Positions 1-6,817 of a stretch of DNA of 45,820 nt are shown here, in pieces (the first letter of the stretch is position 1; each line of letters starts with the position of its first letter). Source of the DNA: Desulfobacterales bacterium (lineage in GTDB: Bacteria; Desulfobacterota; UBA8473); assembly GCA_016209225.1 (NCBI GenBank), contig JACQWO010000059.1, positions 1 through 45,820 of the forward strand, in the 5' to 3' direction. A program made the position numbers and the translations under genes. Below the pieces are notes generated by a model. It was not told where the DNA came from and ran no database searches. It was given only the letters and a program-made list of their open reading frames with translations.

Positions 1-1
1 A

Positions 2-208
2 GCCTTGAAGCAACGGGTCAAGATCGAGCCGATTATCGGTCATCTCAAGTGCGATCACCGGCTGAATCGGTGCCGATACAAGGGGGCTGTTGGGGATACC
101 GTCAACGTTGTCTGGGCCACCCTGGCCTGGAACACGAAAAAGATCGTCCATCTCCACACGCAAAAGGAAGAAAAGCAAGCCTTAAGGGAGATGAAACGGG
201 CGGCATAG
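2..208 (+). CDS. IS5-family-like transposase, C-terminal fragment (runs off left edge)
   Basis: The reading frame is open from the window edge to a TAG at 206-208 and encodes the C-terminal end of a DDE transposase. The stretch IEPIIGHLKCDHRL followed by RCRYKGAVGD resembles the conserved C-terminal region of IS5-group transposases, where the E of IEP is the last catalytic acidic residue. Only about 68 residues lie inside the window, so I cannot tell whether the element is complete. The following 100 bp contain no gene and end near a possible terminal inverted repeat around 297-313, beside a CTAA that could be a target duplication. Family-level identity is fairly secure. Subgroup is not. Confidence 0.8.
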   Translation, partial: ALKQRVKIEPIIGHLKCDHRLNRCRYKGAVGDTVNVVWATLAWNTKKIVHLHTQKEEKQALREMKRAA

Positions 209-313
209 GGGAAATCGCCCCGGAAATCCTTTCTCATCCGCAATTATCTTCAGTTGTCAAAGAACAGTATCAATATTTACGCGGGTTTCATGCCGCATTT
301 TTCAGGGTGAACT
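209..313. mobile_element. probable right end of the IS element
   Basis: This is the noncoding tail between the transposase stop and a TTTTTCAGGGTGAA-like end at about 298-311. The following CTAA fits the target preference of some IS5-family elements. The left end is outside the window, so the inverted repeat cannot be verified. The inferred boundary lies only about 20 bp upstream of the -35 box of the next gene. Confidence 0.4.
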
Positions 314-334
314 AATTAATAAATAATAAATTTC

Positions 335-363
335 TTGACAGGTATGCGTCATTGACGTATATT
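335..363 (+). promoter_or_regulatory. sigma70 promoter with embedded palindromic operator for the HigBA-type module
   Basis: TTGACA at 335-340 and TATATT at 358-363 are separated by exactly 17 bp. The spacer and the start of the -10 box form a near-perfect palindrome at 344-360: ATGCGTCA, a central T, then TGACGTAT, with one mismatch. A palindrome between -35 and -10 is where an autorepressing XRE antitoxin would bind. The toxin ATG at 369 is about 6 bp past the -10 box, so the transcript would be essentially leaderless. Confidence 0.7.
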
Positions 364-368
364 AGGGC

Positions 369-687
369 ATGCGCTTTATTGAGACACCAATCTTTACGAG
401 AGAGGTTCACAACTTCTTCCAGGATGAAGAGTACCGTGTTCTACAGCTTGTTCTGCTCCTTCGCCCTGAACAAGGGGTTATAATTCCGGGTACTAGTGGC
501 CTTCGTAAACTCCGATGGGGCTTAAAAGGAAAAGGTAAAACTGGGTTGATGCCGGGTCATTTATTACTGGGATAAAAAACATGAAGCTTTTTATATGCTG
601 TTTGTGTACCCCAAGAACAAGCAAGATGACCTAACTCCATCGCAAATAAGGGTGCTGAGCAAGTTAGTCCAGGAGGAGTTCAAATGA
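369..687 (+). pseudogene. HigB/RelE-superfamily toxin, frameshifted
   Basis: The first part (369 to about 548) encodes an N-terminus typical of NadS/HigA-linked RelE-superfamily toxins: MRFIETPIFTREV, then DEEYRVLQ, then GLRKLRWGLKGKGKTG. The expected continuation, CRVIYYWDKKHEAFYMLF followed by YPKNKQDDLTPSQ, is present but one base out of frame from 550 and runs to TGA at 685-687. Joined, the two parts give about 105 residues, the normal family length. The reading frame as it stands would stop at 575 after 68 residues. The stop overlaps the antitoxin start by ATGA, so the operon layout is intact. Either the toxin is inactivated by a one-base insertion near 546-549 or there is a sequencing error. 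Programmed shifting seems unlikely because no slippery run is visible. Confidence 0.8.
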
Positions 688-974
688 AAAAACAAGATTT
701 CGATAACCTTGCAGAGAGTATTAAACAGGCTGGAAAAATCAGACGTGGAGAAATGAAGGCTGGCAGAATTTTCCAATTTAGCCCCACTGACATTAAAGGC
801 ATTCGCCTTCGATTGCAAAAGTCACAGTCAGAATTCGCCATGATGATTGGTGTAAGTGTATCAACGCTTCAGAATTGGGAACAAGGCCGTCGTAACCCCG
901 AAGGTCCTGCTCGTGCCTTGCTCAAGATAGCAGCTGAAAACCCCGAGGCTGTTATTGAGGCACTAAGCACCTGA
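684..974 (+). CDS. XRE-family antitoxin (NadS/HigA-like)
   Basis: This 96-residue protein matches the NadS/HigA antitoxin pattern. It has an N-terminal segment KKQDFDNLAESIKQAG, a central SP-D-I-KGIR-RL-SQ-EFA motif, and a helix-turn-helix around residues 38-75 containing GVSVSTLQNWEQGRRNP. Such proteins neutralise the upstream RelE-type toxin and repress the operon through the HTH. The start overlaps the toxin stop by ATGA, which implies translational coupling. The preceding AGGAGG at 671-676 is a strong ribosome binding site. The antitoxin frame is intact while the toxin frame is broken. Confidence 0.88.
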   Translation: MKKQDFDNLAESIKQAGKIRRGEMKAGRIFQFSPTDIKGIRLRLQKSQSEFAMMIGVSVSTLQNWEQGRRNPEGPARALLKIAAENPEAVIEALST

Positions 975-991
975 GGGGGGGATCTTTCCGC

Positions 992-1141
992 TTGACAAAA
1001 CTCCCTGAAAAATATGGCACGACCATCAGGGCGGTGGGGATAAAGAGAGGGAGTAATGGGCTCACATCTTCATATGTCATTATTTTTCTTGACAAGAATC
1101 AATGTCTTAGCGGTCAAGCGTTGCCTATCTCTGAGTTTTAA
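992..1141 (+). CDS. small hypothetical ORF or gene fragment (49 aa)
   Basis: A TTG-initiated frame runs 49 codons after the antitoxin. It begins LTKLPEKYGTTIRAVG and ends GQALPISEF. The composition looks protein-like but I recognise no family. A G-rich stretch about 12 bp upstream is poorly spaced as a ribosome binding site. It may be a degraded fragment of a larger gene. It fills most of the otherwise empty 975-1272 interval. Confidence 0.2.
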   Translation: MTKLPEKYGTTIRAVGIKRGSNGLTSSYVIIFLDKNQCLSGQALPISEF

Positions 1142-1272
1142 TGTTGCGCCTGTAAAATAAGTCCATTTTTAAGATTTTTCAAAAATAATATTCAATAAAA
1201 ACAGTAGGTTACAAAGCGCCCAATTCTTGATTCAGGGGTTTTTCTATATGGGTATTGTGGAGGTTTTAATAA

Positions 1273-1488
1273 ATGATACATAATGAAGAAGAGTATAAAA
1301 CAACCTTAGATCGGATCAGCCAATTTCAAAGGCAGGTTGAGTATCTTCGCGAAGTGGAGAAAATTTCGGAGAACTATCACCTATCAGCTTCAGGTTTTTT
1401 AGCAGAACTGGATCGAATGAATCTGGAAGTTCGGGAATATTTATGGTCACATCCAAGCCAATTCAGTGAAGATCGAAGGACTGCATGA
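1273..1488 (+). CDS. small hypothetical protein (71 aa), helical
   Basis: This is a charged, Glu-rich, probably all-helical 71-residue protein beginning MIHNEEEYKTTLDRI, with EYLREVEKISENYH in the middle. The start is preceded by GTGGAGG at 1257-1263, a good ribosome binding site about 9 bp away. I do not recognise a named family. Its size, charge and position in a toxin-antitoxin-rich patch would fit an orphan antitoxin or regulator, but no partner toxin follows, so that is only a guess. Confidence 0.5.
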   Translation: MIHNEEEYKTTLDRISQFQRQVEYLREVEKISENYHLSASGFLAELDRMNLEVREYLWSHPSQFSEDRRTA

Positions 1489-1627
1489 AAGCCGAACAAT
1501 TCGAGCAGACGCCTGAATCCTCGCGGCTTCAACGGCTGTAAGACTATTTACTTTTTTGGAAAATTCAATAGTGTTCCATTAGTCCGGTGCTGCTCAACTC
1601 CGCATTAGGTTTTTAACAGGAGCAACT

Positions 1628-1786
1628 ATGGCAGGTGACGAACAAAAGAAGGCTCTCGAAGGCATACGCAATCCGCTAAATGATATCGTCAAAGGATTTA
1701 TGGCGCCCGCCGCACATGCCCGACCGTTCTCCGGCATAGACCACTACACAAAAGCGAATATTATTATCAGACAGTCCTGTTTATAG
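1628..1786 (+). CDS. small hypothetical ORF (52 aa)
   Basis: The ATG at 1628 is preceded by ACAGGAG at a good distance and opens 52 codons beginning MAGDEQKKALEGIRNP and ending IIIRQSCL. I see no recognisable domain. It is the only candidate gene in 1489-1821, which otherwise shows nothing convincing. It may be the start of a decayed gene. Confidence 0.25.
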   Translation: MAGDEQKKALEGIRNPLNDIVKGFMAPAAHARPFSGIDHYTKANIIIRQSCL

Positions 1787-1821
1787 GCCGATCTGTGGTC
1801 AGGTGATTTTATGAGGAGGAT

Positions 1822-2040
1822 ATGGTGAAAAAAAGACAACAGACAAAGCTCGTGCACGAGGGACAATATATTGCTGAGGTTGATGTAGAATTGATCGACA
1901 TGGATAAAGGATGGTCACCTTATTTATCCCTTGATGATGCATATAAGCCGGATGATATTCGTGATGCATTGCGCCGGGGAGACGTTAAGAGTGCGGCACA
2001 ACTTGCTCGCATTTTTACTCTCACTCCTGTCGCAGTATAA
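1822..2040 (+). CDS. small conserved-type hypothetical protein (72 aa), possible antitoxin
   Basis: This 72-residue protein contains EGQYIAEVDVELI, then GWSPYLSLDDAYKPDDIR and ALRRGDVKSAAQLARIF. I recall this pattern in short hypothetical proteins widespread in bacterial accessory regions, often beside a small toxin-like partner. It is preceded by GAGGAGG at 1811-1817, an excellent ribosome binding site. There is no adjacent toxin here, so a toxin-antitoxin role is unproven. Confidence 0.6.
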   Translation: MVKKRQQTKLVHEGQYIAEVDVELIDMDKGWSPYLSLDDAYKPDDIRDALRRGDVKSAAQLARIFTLTPVAV

Positions 2041-2107
2041 CGACTTGCCGGAGAACAAATCGTTTCACTCGGATGGCTGTATGCAAGGAAGGTTATTTTA
2101 AGTTCAG

Positions 2108-4315
2108 ATGTTTACCAAAAAAACAAAGACAAAACATACCTTTACAAATGCGATACTGCACAGCACAGTTCTGTCTCTCAAACTTTTGGAAAGATTTATA
2201 AAAGCGGATATACATATAGCCGGCGATAAAAACATACCTGATAACCCTATCCTCTATGTTGTAAACCACTTTACCAGGACTGAAACCTTTCTTCTCCCCT
2301 ATATAATCAAAAAAACAACAGACAATATACCCAATTCTCTGGCAGATTCATCCTTTTTTAAAGGAAAACTGGGAGATTATTTAACGGCTGTAGGTGCCCT
2401 GTCAGTGGATGACCCCAATCGAAACAATATCATAATAGGTGACCTCATCACCGGGAGAAAAAATTGGGTTATCTTTCCTGAAGGAGCGATGATAAAGACC
2501 AAAAAGGTAAATCGCTCGCGAAATTTCATGGTTAATTACCCGGGGAGAGAAGGCCCGATACATACGGGGTCTGCTTACCTCGTAGTCCTTTCGGAGTTCT
2601 ATAAAAGAGAGATTATATCTGCTCATAGAAAAGGGGACAAAGAAAGGGTCTCGGATTATTTGAAGAGGTTTTCCATTGAGACAATGGACGAAATCTCTAA
2701 TAAAGAAACCGTTATCATCCCTACCAACTTGACTTACTTTCCCATAAGGGCAGGAAAGAACATCATACAAACCCTGGCATCCAAGTTTGTAAAAGGGATA
2801 CCGGAACGGCTGGAAGAGGAATTGGAGATAGAGGGGAATCTGCTCTTTTCCGATTCTGATATACATGTGACTTTTGGGACACAGGTAAGGGTAAGGGAGT
2901 TTTTGGATCGTTACTATTTCAGGAAGAATAAACCTCTTTCTTCCTTAACAGAATATCTAAGAAGGCTCCTTTACGGCGATGACCCGGCAGGTTTCAATCT
3001 GGCGAGTATTTCCCGTCGGTTAACGAATCATTTTATGGATAGAATATATTCCATGGTAACGGTCAACATGGATCACCTCTTTTCATGTGGGTTACTCTCT
3101 CTGAATAAAAAAAAGACATTGGATTATCTCTTTAAATGTAAACTATTTTTAGCCTGTGAGGAGATTAAGAATGAGAAAAGGTTCAATCTTCACCCTTCCC
3201 TTGATAATCTACCCATCGAGCTGGTAGCGGATGAAAGAGAAAAAGACTATGACAATTTTGAAGATCTTGCTATAAGAGAAGGGATCATTAAAAAAAGCGA
3301 TGGCACCTATTTCATTGATACCAGTAGACTTGAAATGCCCCATGAATTCCACAAGATACGTGTAGAAAACACCATCGGGGTTATAGTTAACGAGATAGAG
3401 CATGTAAAGGATTTGTATAGAGCCATCAAGAAGGAATTTAGCCGTTCCCATAAGAAGGTTAGGTCCAAAATGGCAAACCTTCTTTCCAAAATGGATCAGG
3501 AGATGTTTAAAGAGGATTATGACAGGTATTATAAAGAGGAGCTGTCAAAACCCAGGGAAGTGGGGGCACCGTTTTATTTAAACCCAGCTAAATCAAAAAT
3601 AGGTGTACTTATCTGCCACGGTTACATGTCGGCACCCGAAGAGGTAAGACTTCTGGGAGATTTTCTTGCCAAATCCGGATACTCTGTCTATGGCCCACGC
3701 TTGAGGGGGCATGGCACCTCACCTTACAACCTGGCGGATGTTACGTGGAAGGATTGGTACGACTCTTTTAACAGGGGGTATACGGTTTTAAGGAATGCCT
3801 GTGAACGCATAGTAATCGGTGGATTTTCTACAGGAGGTACCCTGGCACTTTTGGCTGCGGCGAACAAAGAAGGTAAGATTGCAGGTGTTTTTACCGTCAA
3901 TGCTCCCTTACAGCTTAAAAGCATAAAGACGAAGTTAATCGGCCCCATTCACTTCTGGAATGAACTACTGGAGAAGTTCAATATAGAAGAAGGGAGACTG
4001 GAATATGTGGACAACCAGGCTGAGAATCCTGAAATCAACTACTCCAAAAACAGCATCAAAGGTCTGAGAGAACTGAGCCTTTTAATGGATAAAACCAGAG
4101 ACTCTCTGGTTAAGGTCTCTGCTCCTGCTCTTGTAATCCAGGAGAAAAACGATCCTGTTGTAGACCCGCGAAGTGCTTCCATTATCCTTGACAGTATCAG
4201 TTCAAAGGAAAAGGAGATATATTCATTCCAGTTCAACCGCCACGTAATCCTGCGTAAAGAAGGATGTGAAGAGGTGTTTGTTAGAATAAGAGAATTTGTT
4301 GATAGGGTTGTTTAG
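2108..4315 (+). CDS. PlsC-like acyltransferase fused to alpha/beta hydrolase
   Basis: This 735-residue protein has two enzyme domains. Residues about 30-260 resemble lysophosphatidate/glycerophosphate acyltransferases: NHFTRTE at 53-59 corresponds to the HX4D motif (His54, but Glu59 instead of Asp) and FPEG is at 123-126. Residues about 495-735 form an alpha/beta hydrolase of the lysophospholipase/carboxylesterase kind: HGYMSAPEE from 504, nucleophile GGFSTGG with Ser574, a likely acid at Asp682 in EKNDPVVD, and His712 in NRHVIL. The middle (about 280-490) matches no family I know. A plausible role is acyl transfer to, or remodelling of, membrane lipids, with the hydrolase releasing or transferring an acyl group. 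No signal peptide is obvious. It lies 21 bp before the CvpA-like gene's ATG and probably shares its transcript. Confidence 0.85.
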   Translation: MFTKKTKTKHTFTNAILHSTVLSLKLLERFIKADIHIAGDKNIPDNPILYVVNHFTRTETFLLPYIIKKTTDNIPNSLADSSFFKGKLGDYLTAVGALSVDDPNRNNIIIGDLITGRKNWVIFPEGAMIKTKKVNRSRNFMVNYPGREGPIHTGSAYLVVLSEFYKREIISAHRKGDKERVSDYLKRFSIETMDEISNKETVIIPTNLTYFPIRAGKNIIQTLASKFVKGIPERLEEELEIEGNLLFSDSDIHVTFGTQVRVREFLDRYYFRKNKPLSSLTEYLRRLLYGDDPAGFNLASISRRLTNHFMDRIYSMVTVNMDHLFSCGLLSLNKKKTLDYLFKCKLFLACEEIKNEKRFNLHPSLDNLPIELVADEREKDYDNFEDLAIREGIIKKSDGTYFIDTSRLEMPHEFHKIRVENTIGVIVNEIEHVKDLYRAIKKEFSRSHKKVRSKMANLLSKMDQEMFKEDYDRYYKEELSKPREVGAPFYLNPAKSKIGVLICHGYMSAPEEVRLLGDFLAKSGYSVYGPRLRGHGTSPYNLADVTWKDWYDSFNRGYTVLRNACERIVIGGFSTGGTLALLAAANKEGKIAGVFTVNAPLQLKSIKTKLIGPIHFWNELLEKFNIEEGRLEYVDNQAENPEINYSKNSIKGLRELSLLMDKTRDSLVKVSAPALVIQEKNDPVVDPRSASIILDSISSKEKEIYSFQFNRHVILRKEGCEEVFVRIREFVDRVV

Positions 4316-4336
4316 TTTAACTTGGGGGGTAAAATT

Positions 4337-4801
4337 ATGAACTCGCTGGATATAGTAATTATTTTCATAGTAGGTATAAGTATCGTCTTTGGGGTAAAAA
4401 GGGGACTGATTAAGGAGAGTTTTACTCTCTTTGCCTTGATCTTAGGTATAGTCATTGCCAGCAGGTCATATATAGGCGGGGCAAAGATCCTGGGAAAAAT
4501 AATTCATAACCCTAATGTCGCCAATATAGCGAGCTTTGTTGCAATATTTCTAATAGTAGCTATTCTGCTAACCTTCATCGGCATGCTTCTAAAAAAGCTG
4601 GTCAGGTTGGTTCAACTGGGCTGGATTGACAGGTTGGGTGGGGCAGCCTTTGGTTTTATAAGGAGTGCCATTATTGTAGGTGTATTCCTGATACTTATAA
4701 CCAAATATCCTATCCTTGGTTGGGACAAATGGGCTAAGGGGGCAAAAACGGCCCCCTTTTTCCTCCACTTAATCGAATCTTTACAGAAACTGATCCAGTA
4801 A
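4337..4801 (+). CDS. CvpA-family membrane protein
   Basis: This 154-residue integral membrane protein has about four hydrophobic segments and opens MNSLDIVIIFIVGIS, followed by GVKRGLIKESFTL. That layout is characteristic of the CvpA/colicin V production family. In other bacteria such proteins are linked to envelope homeostasis, and their exact biochemistry is unclear. I chose ATG at 4337 because TTGGGGGG at 4322-4329 sits at ribosome-binding distance. The TTG at 4322 would bury that site. It follows the acyltransferase-hydrolase fusion closely, consistent with an envelope-related operon. Confidence 0.85.
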   Translation: MNSLDIVIIFIVGISIVFGVKRGLIKESFTLFALILGIVIASRSYIGGAKILGKIIHNPNVANIASFVAIFLIVAILLTFIGMLLKKLVRLVQLGWIDRLGGAAFGFIRSAIIVGVFLILITKYPILGWDKWAKGAKTAPFFLHLIESLQKLIQ

Positions 4802-4859
4802 GACCTTTTTAAGTTCTCCCCTGCCCTCGACTGATTCCATAACTAACCAAAGATTTTTG

Positions 4860-4889
4860 TTGCAATTAGCCCCCTGATTATCTTATAAT
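4860..4889 (+). promoter_or_regulatory. sigma70-type promoter for the RHH/MazF module
   Basis: TTGCAA at 4860-4865 and a perfect TATAAT at 4884-4889 are separated by 18 bp. The AAAGGAGG ribosome binding site follows at 4901-4908. The promoter lies over the upstream in-frame ATG at 4888, which supports ATG 4915 as the true antitoxin start. Confidence 0.6.
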
Positions 4890-4914
4890 GAATAAGATTG
4901 AAAGGAGGTTAATT

Positions 4915-5190
4915 ATGCCATCTACAAGTACCCTGCGTAAAGCAAAACTGACAGTAACAATCAGCGGTGATGTGGTTAATGAAATAGACGAGATTGCAAA
5001 AGAAAAAGGAACTCCAAGAAGTCAGGTAATGGAAGAAATGCTGCGCGATTGGCTGCTGAAATCAAAAAAGAGAGCGATTGAAAAAGACATTGAGGCTTAT
5101 TACCTGTCTCTTACGGAAAAGGAGGAGACGGAAGACAGAGAATGGACCAAGATAGCGGCTGAAAGTGCAAAGAGGACATGGAATGACTGA
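4915..5190 (+). CDS. ribbon-helix-helix antitoxin
   Basis: This 91-residue protein has an N-terminal ribbon-helix-helix fold. A short beta strand, KLTVTISGDVVNEIDEIA, is followed by KGTPRSQVMEEMLRDWL, then a charged tail ending in KRTWND. MazE/CopG-type antitoxins have this order: the N-terminus binds operator DNA as a dimer and the tail wraps the toxin. The start at 4915 is set by AAAGGAGG about 7 bp upstream and by the promoter position. The end overlaps the toxin start by a few bases, so the pair is translationally coupled. Confidence 0.85.
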   Translation: MPSTSTLRKAKLTVTISGDVVNEIDEIAKEKGTPRSQVMEEMLRDWLLKSKKRAIEKDIEAYYLSLTEKEETEDREWTKIAAESAKRTWND

Positions 5191-5527
5191 GTATCCAAAA
5201 AGAGGAGAGATATATTTAGTTAATCTGCCTTCAAAGCCAAAGGACATGAAGAATCGCCCTGCCCTGGTAGTTTCTTTAGATATTCGGAATAAGTTAGCTA
5301 ATGATATAACTGTTGTTCCTTTATCTACAAATCTCAGGCCATCTCCTACCCATGTTTTGCTTCAAGAGGGTGAAGGTGGTTTATCAAAGGCATCTATGGC
5401 TAAATGTGAACAGGTAACAACCATGGACAAATCCTTACTTATAAGAGGCCCTTTTGCAGGCAAGATAAATGACGGAAAGATGAAAGAAATAGAAAAGGCA
5501 ATTATGATAGCCATTGGGGTAATATAA
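5183..5527 (+). CDS. MazF/PemK-family toxin, mRNA interferase
   Basis: This 114-residue protein has the MazF/PemK layout: KRGEIYLVNLPS near the N-terminus, NRPALVVSLD, then VVPLSTN, and KCEQVTTMDKS in the last half. In the family the Arg of the first strand and the Ser/Thr in the PLST region contribute to sequence-specific RNA cleavage. The length is typical. I chose ATG 5183, overlapping the antitoxin TGA at 5188-5190 and preceded by AGAGGA. The upstream GTG at 5165 is less likely. The gene end overlaps a truncated universal stress gene on the other strand. Confidence 0.9.
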   Translation: MTEYPKRGEIYLVNLPSKPKDMKNRPALVVSLDIRNKLANDITVVPLSTNLRPSPTHVLLQEGEGGLSKASMAKCEQVTTMDKSLLIRGPFAGKINDGKMKEIEKAIMIAIGVI

Positions 5528-5732
5528 GCCATCCCCCAACCAACCCTGGCAAGGAAATCTTTTCGATCCTCGTCATTACGAAATATGGTGCATGATAGAG
5601 AGTCTCTTCTATCACATGAATGATGTACAATGCGGCTGAGAACTTCTCCGCCATTAATATAGCATAGGGAAAAACGAAGTCAGCCGTATCAGAAAAATCA
5701 TGACAAAACAAAATACGATTTATCTCTACCAT
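5502..5732 (-). pseudogene. universal stress protein (UspA family), truncated
   Basis: From ATG 5732, preceded by GAGGAG, about 53 residues match the N-terminal half of UspA: MVEINRILFCHDFSDTA, then FPYAILMAEKFSAALYIIHV. The similarity then stops and the frame ends after 76 residues. Full-length family members have about 140 residues and end with an ATP-binding G-2X-G-9X-G(S/T) motif that is missing here. The 3' end overlaps the last 26 bp of the mazF-like gene, so arrival of the toxin-antitoxin module probably replaced the 3' half. It is encoded just downstream of the nitronate monooxygenase gene and on the same strand. Confidence 0.75.
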
Positions 5733-5742
5733 AATTATCTCC

Positions 5743-6690
5743 TCATTTATTAAGAACCTTATTCCTAACCACTTCGACCAATTCTTCAGCCTCTTTGACG
5801 ATTCTCTCAATCAACTCCTTACATGTTGGAATGTCTTTGATAAGACCCGCAACCTGACCGCAACCAGTAGACCCCCATTCTAAGTCGCCTTCTTGAAAAG
5901 CCTTCCTGAACCTGTCCTTTGCATGTTGCATCATCTCCCAGGGATCGGCCTTCCGCTCAGCCATATCCAACATGCTTTCGGCGAACTTATTCCTTAAAAC
6001 CCGTGCCCTAAACCCAGTGAGGTTGTCAGTAACTACAGTATCCTCTTCGCTGCTGCGTATTATCCATTCCTTAGCGGCTAATCCAACCGGACATTCCTTA
6101 GTTACAATAAATCTGGTCCCCATAGAGATACCCCCTGCTCCTAATGCCAGAGCAGCCAGGAGGCCCCTTCCATCGGCAAATCCGCCGGCAGCCACTACTG
6201 GGATATTAATATTTTCTGTAACTTTTGGCAATAATACAGAACTGGCAACAAAGCCGGTATGACCTCCGCCCTCGGTTCCCTGTACAATAACTATGTCAGC
6301 GCCATCACGTTCTGCTTTAATCGCATGTTTTGCTGCCCCCATCGTAGGCATATTTATCATACCAGTGGGCTTAGTCCTTTCTATGATTCTCTGGGGATTC
6401 CCCTTGCCATAACTGGCCACCTTTATCTTCTCATCTATTATGACATCCAGGAGCAAATCGAGTTCAGGGTTTTCAGGCAAGAAGTTAACGCCAAAGGGTT
6501 TGTCAGTAAGTTCTTTCACCTTTTGGATATTCTCTCTTAATTCATCAGGCCGCATGAATGCGGCACCTAAAATTCCTAGACCTCCAGCATTGGAAACTGC
6601 AGCAACCAGTTCAGGCCACGAAACCCATGACATAGCACCCTGAATAATGGGGTGTTTTATTCCCAGAAGCTCTGTTACTCTAGTCTTCAT
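5743..6690 (-). CDS. nitronate monooxygenase / 2-nitropropane dioxygenase family FMN protein
   Basis: This 315-residue TIM-barrel flavoprotein has family motifs in order. PIIQGAM is at 14-20 and GGLGILGAAF around 36-45. GTEGGGHTG at 138-146 carries the active-site His in this family. AAGG at 167-170 and GAGGISMGTRF at 184-194 bind the FMN phosphate. Relatives oxidise alkyl nitronates or, as FabK-like proteins, reduce enoyl thioesters. With acyl-CoA ligases next door, an enoyl or unusual acyl substrate is possible. The start has an AGGAGG site upstream (6698-6703 on the plus map). It may share a transcript with the upstream ligase, though a long hairpin separates them. Confidence 0.88.
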   Translation of the reverse strand: MKTRVTELLGIKHPIIQGAMSWVSWPELVAAVSNAGGLGILGAAFMRPDELRENIQKVKELTDKPFGVNFLPENPELDLLLDVIIDEKIKVASYGKGNPQRIIERTKPTGMINMPTMGAAKHAIKAERDGADIVIVQGTEGGGHTGFVASSVLLPKVTENINIPVVAAGGFADGRGLLAALALGAGGISMGTRFIVTKECPVGLAAKEWIIRSSEEDTVVTDNLTGFRARVLRNKFAESMLDMAERKADPWEMMQHAKDRFRKAFQEGDLEWGSTGCGQVAGLIKDIPTCKELIERIVKEAEELVEVVRNKVLNK

Positions 6691-6774
6691 CTGAAATACC
6701 TCCTCTTTCTAATCACTTTAGATTCAAATGCAGTCTCAATTACGTCATGCCACCTCCACATATTCTTCCTTCTC

Positions 6775-6814
6775 AGTCAACTACTATCCCGACTTGTCGG
6801 GATGGCAGTTGACT
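6775..6814. repeat. two-tier perfect inverted repeat (hairpin)
   Basis: AGTCAACT (6775-6782) pairs with AGTTGACT (6807-6814). Inside it, ATCCCGAC (6786-6793) pairs with GTCGGGAT (6796-6803) around a TT loop. It lies just after the stop of the acyl-CoA ligase gene and upstream of the nitronate monooxygenase gene, so it could act as a terminator or RNA-processing hairpin. No U-run follows on the minus strand, so an intrinsic terminator of the classical type is not supported. Confidence 0.7.
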
Positions 6815-6817
6815 GTG

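Noticed and set aside
2402-2866. 154-codon minus-strand ORF inside the acyltransferase-hydrolase gene
   Set aside because: It is antisense to a clearly conserved coding region and has no recognisable motif or ribosome binding site; a shadow frame.
6775-6814. Rho-independent terminator for the acyl-CoA ligase gene
   Set aside because: The hairpin is strong but no U-run follows on the minus strand, so it is listed only as an inverted repeat.
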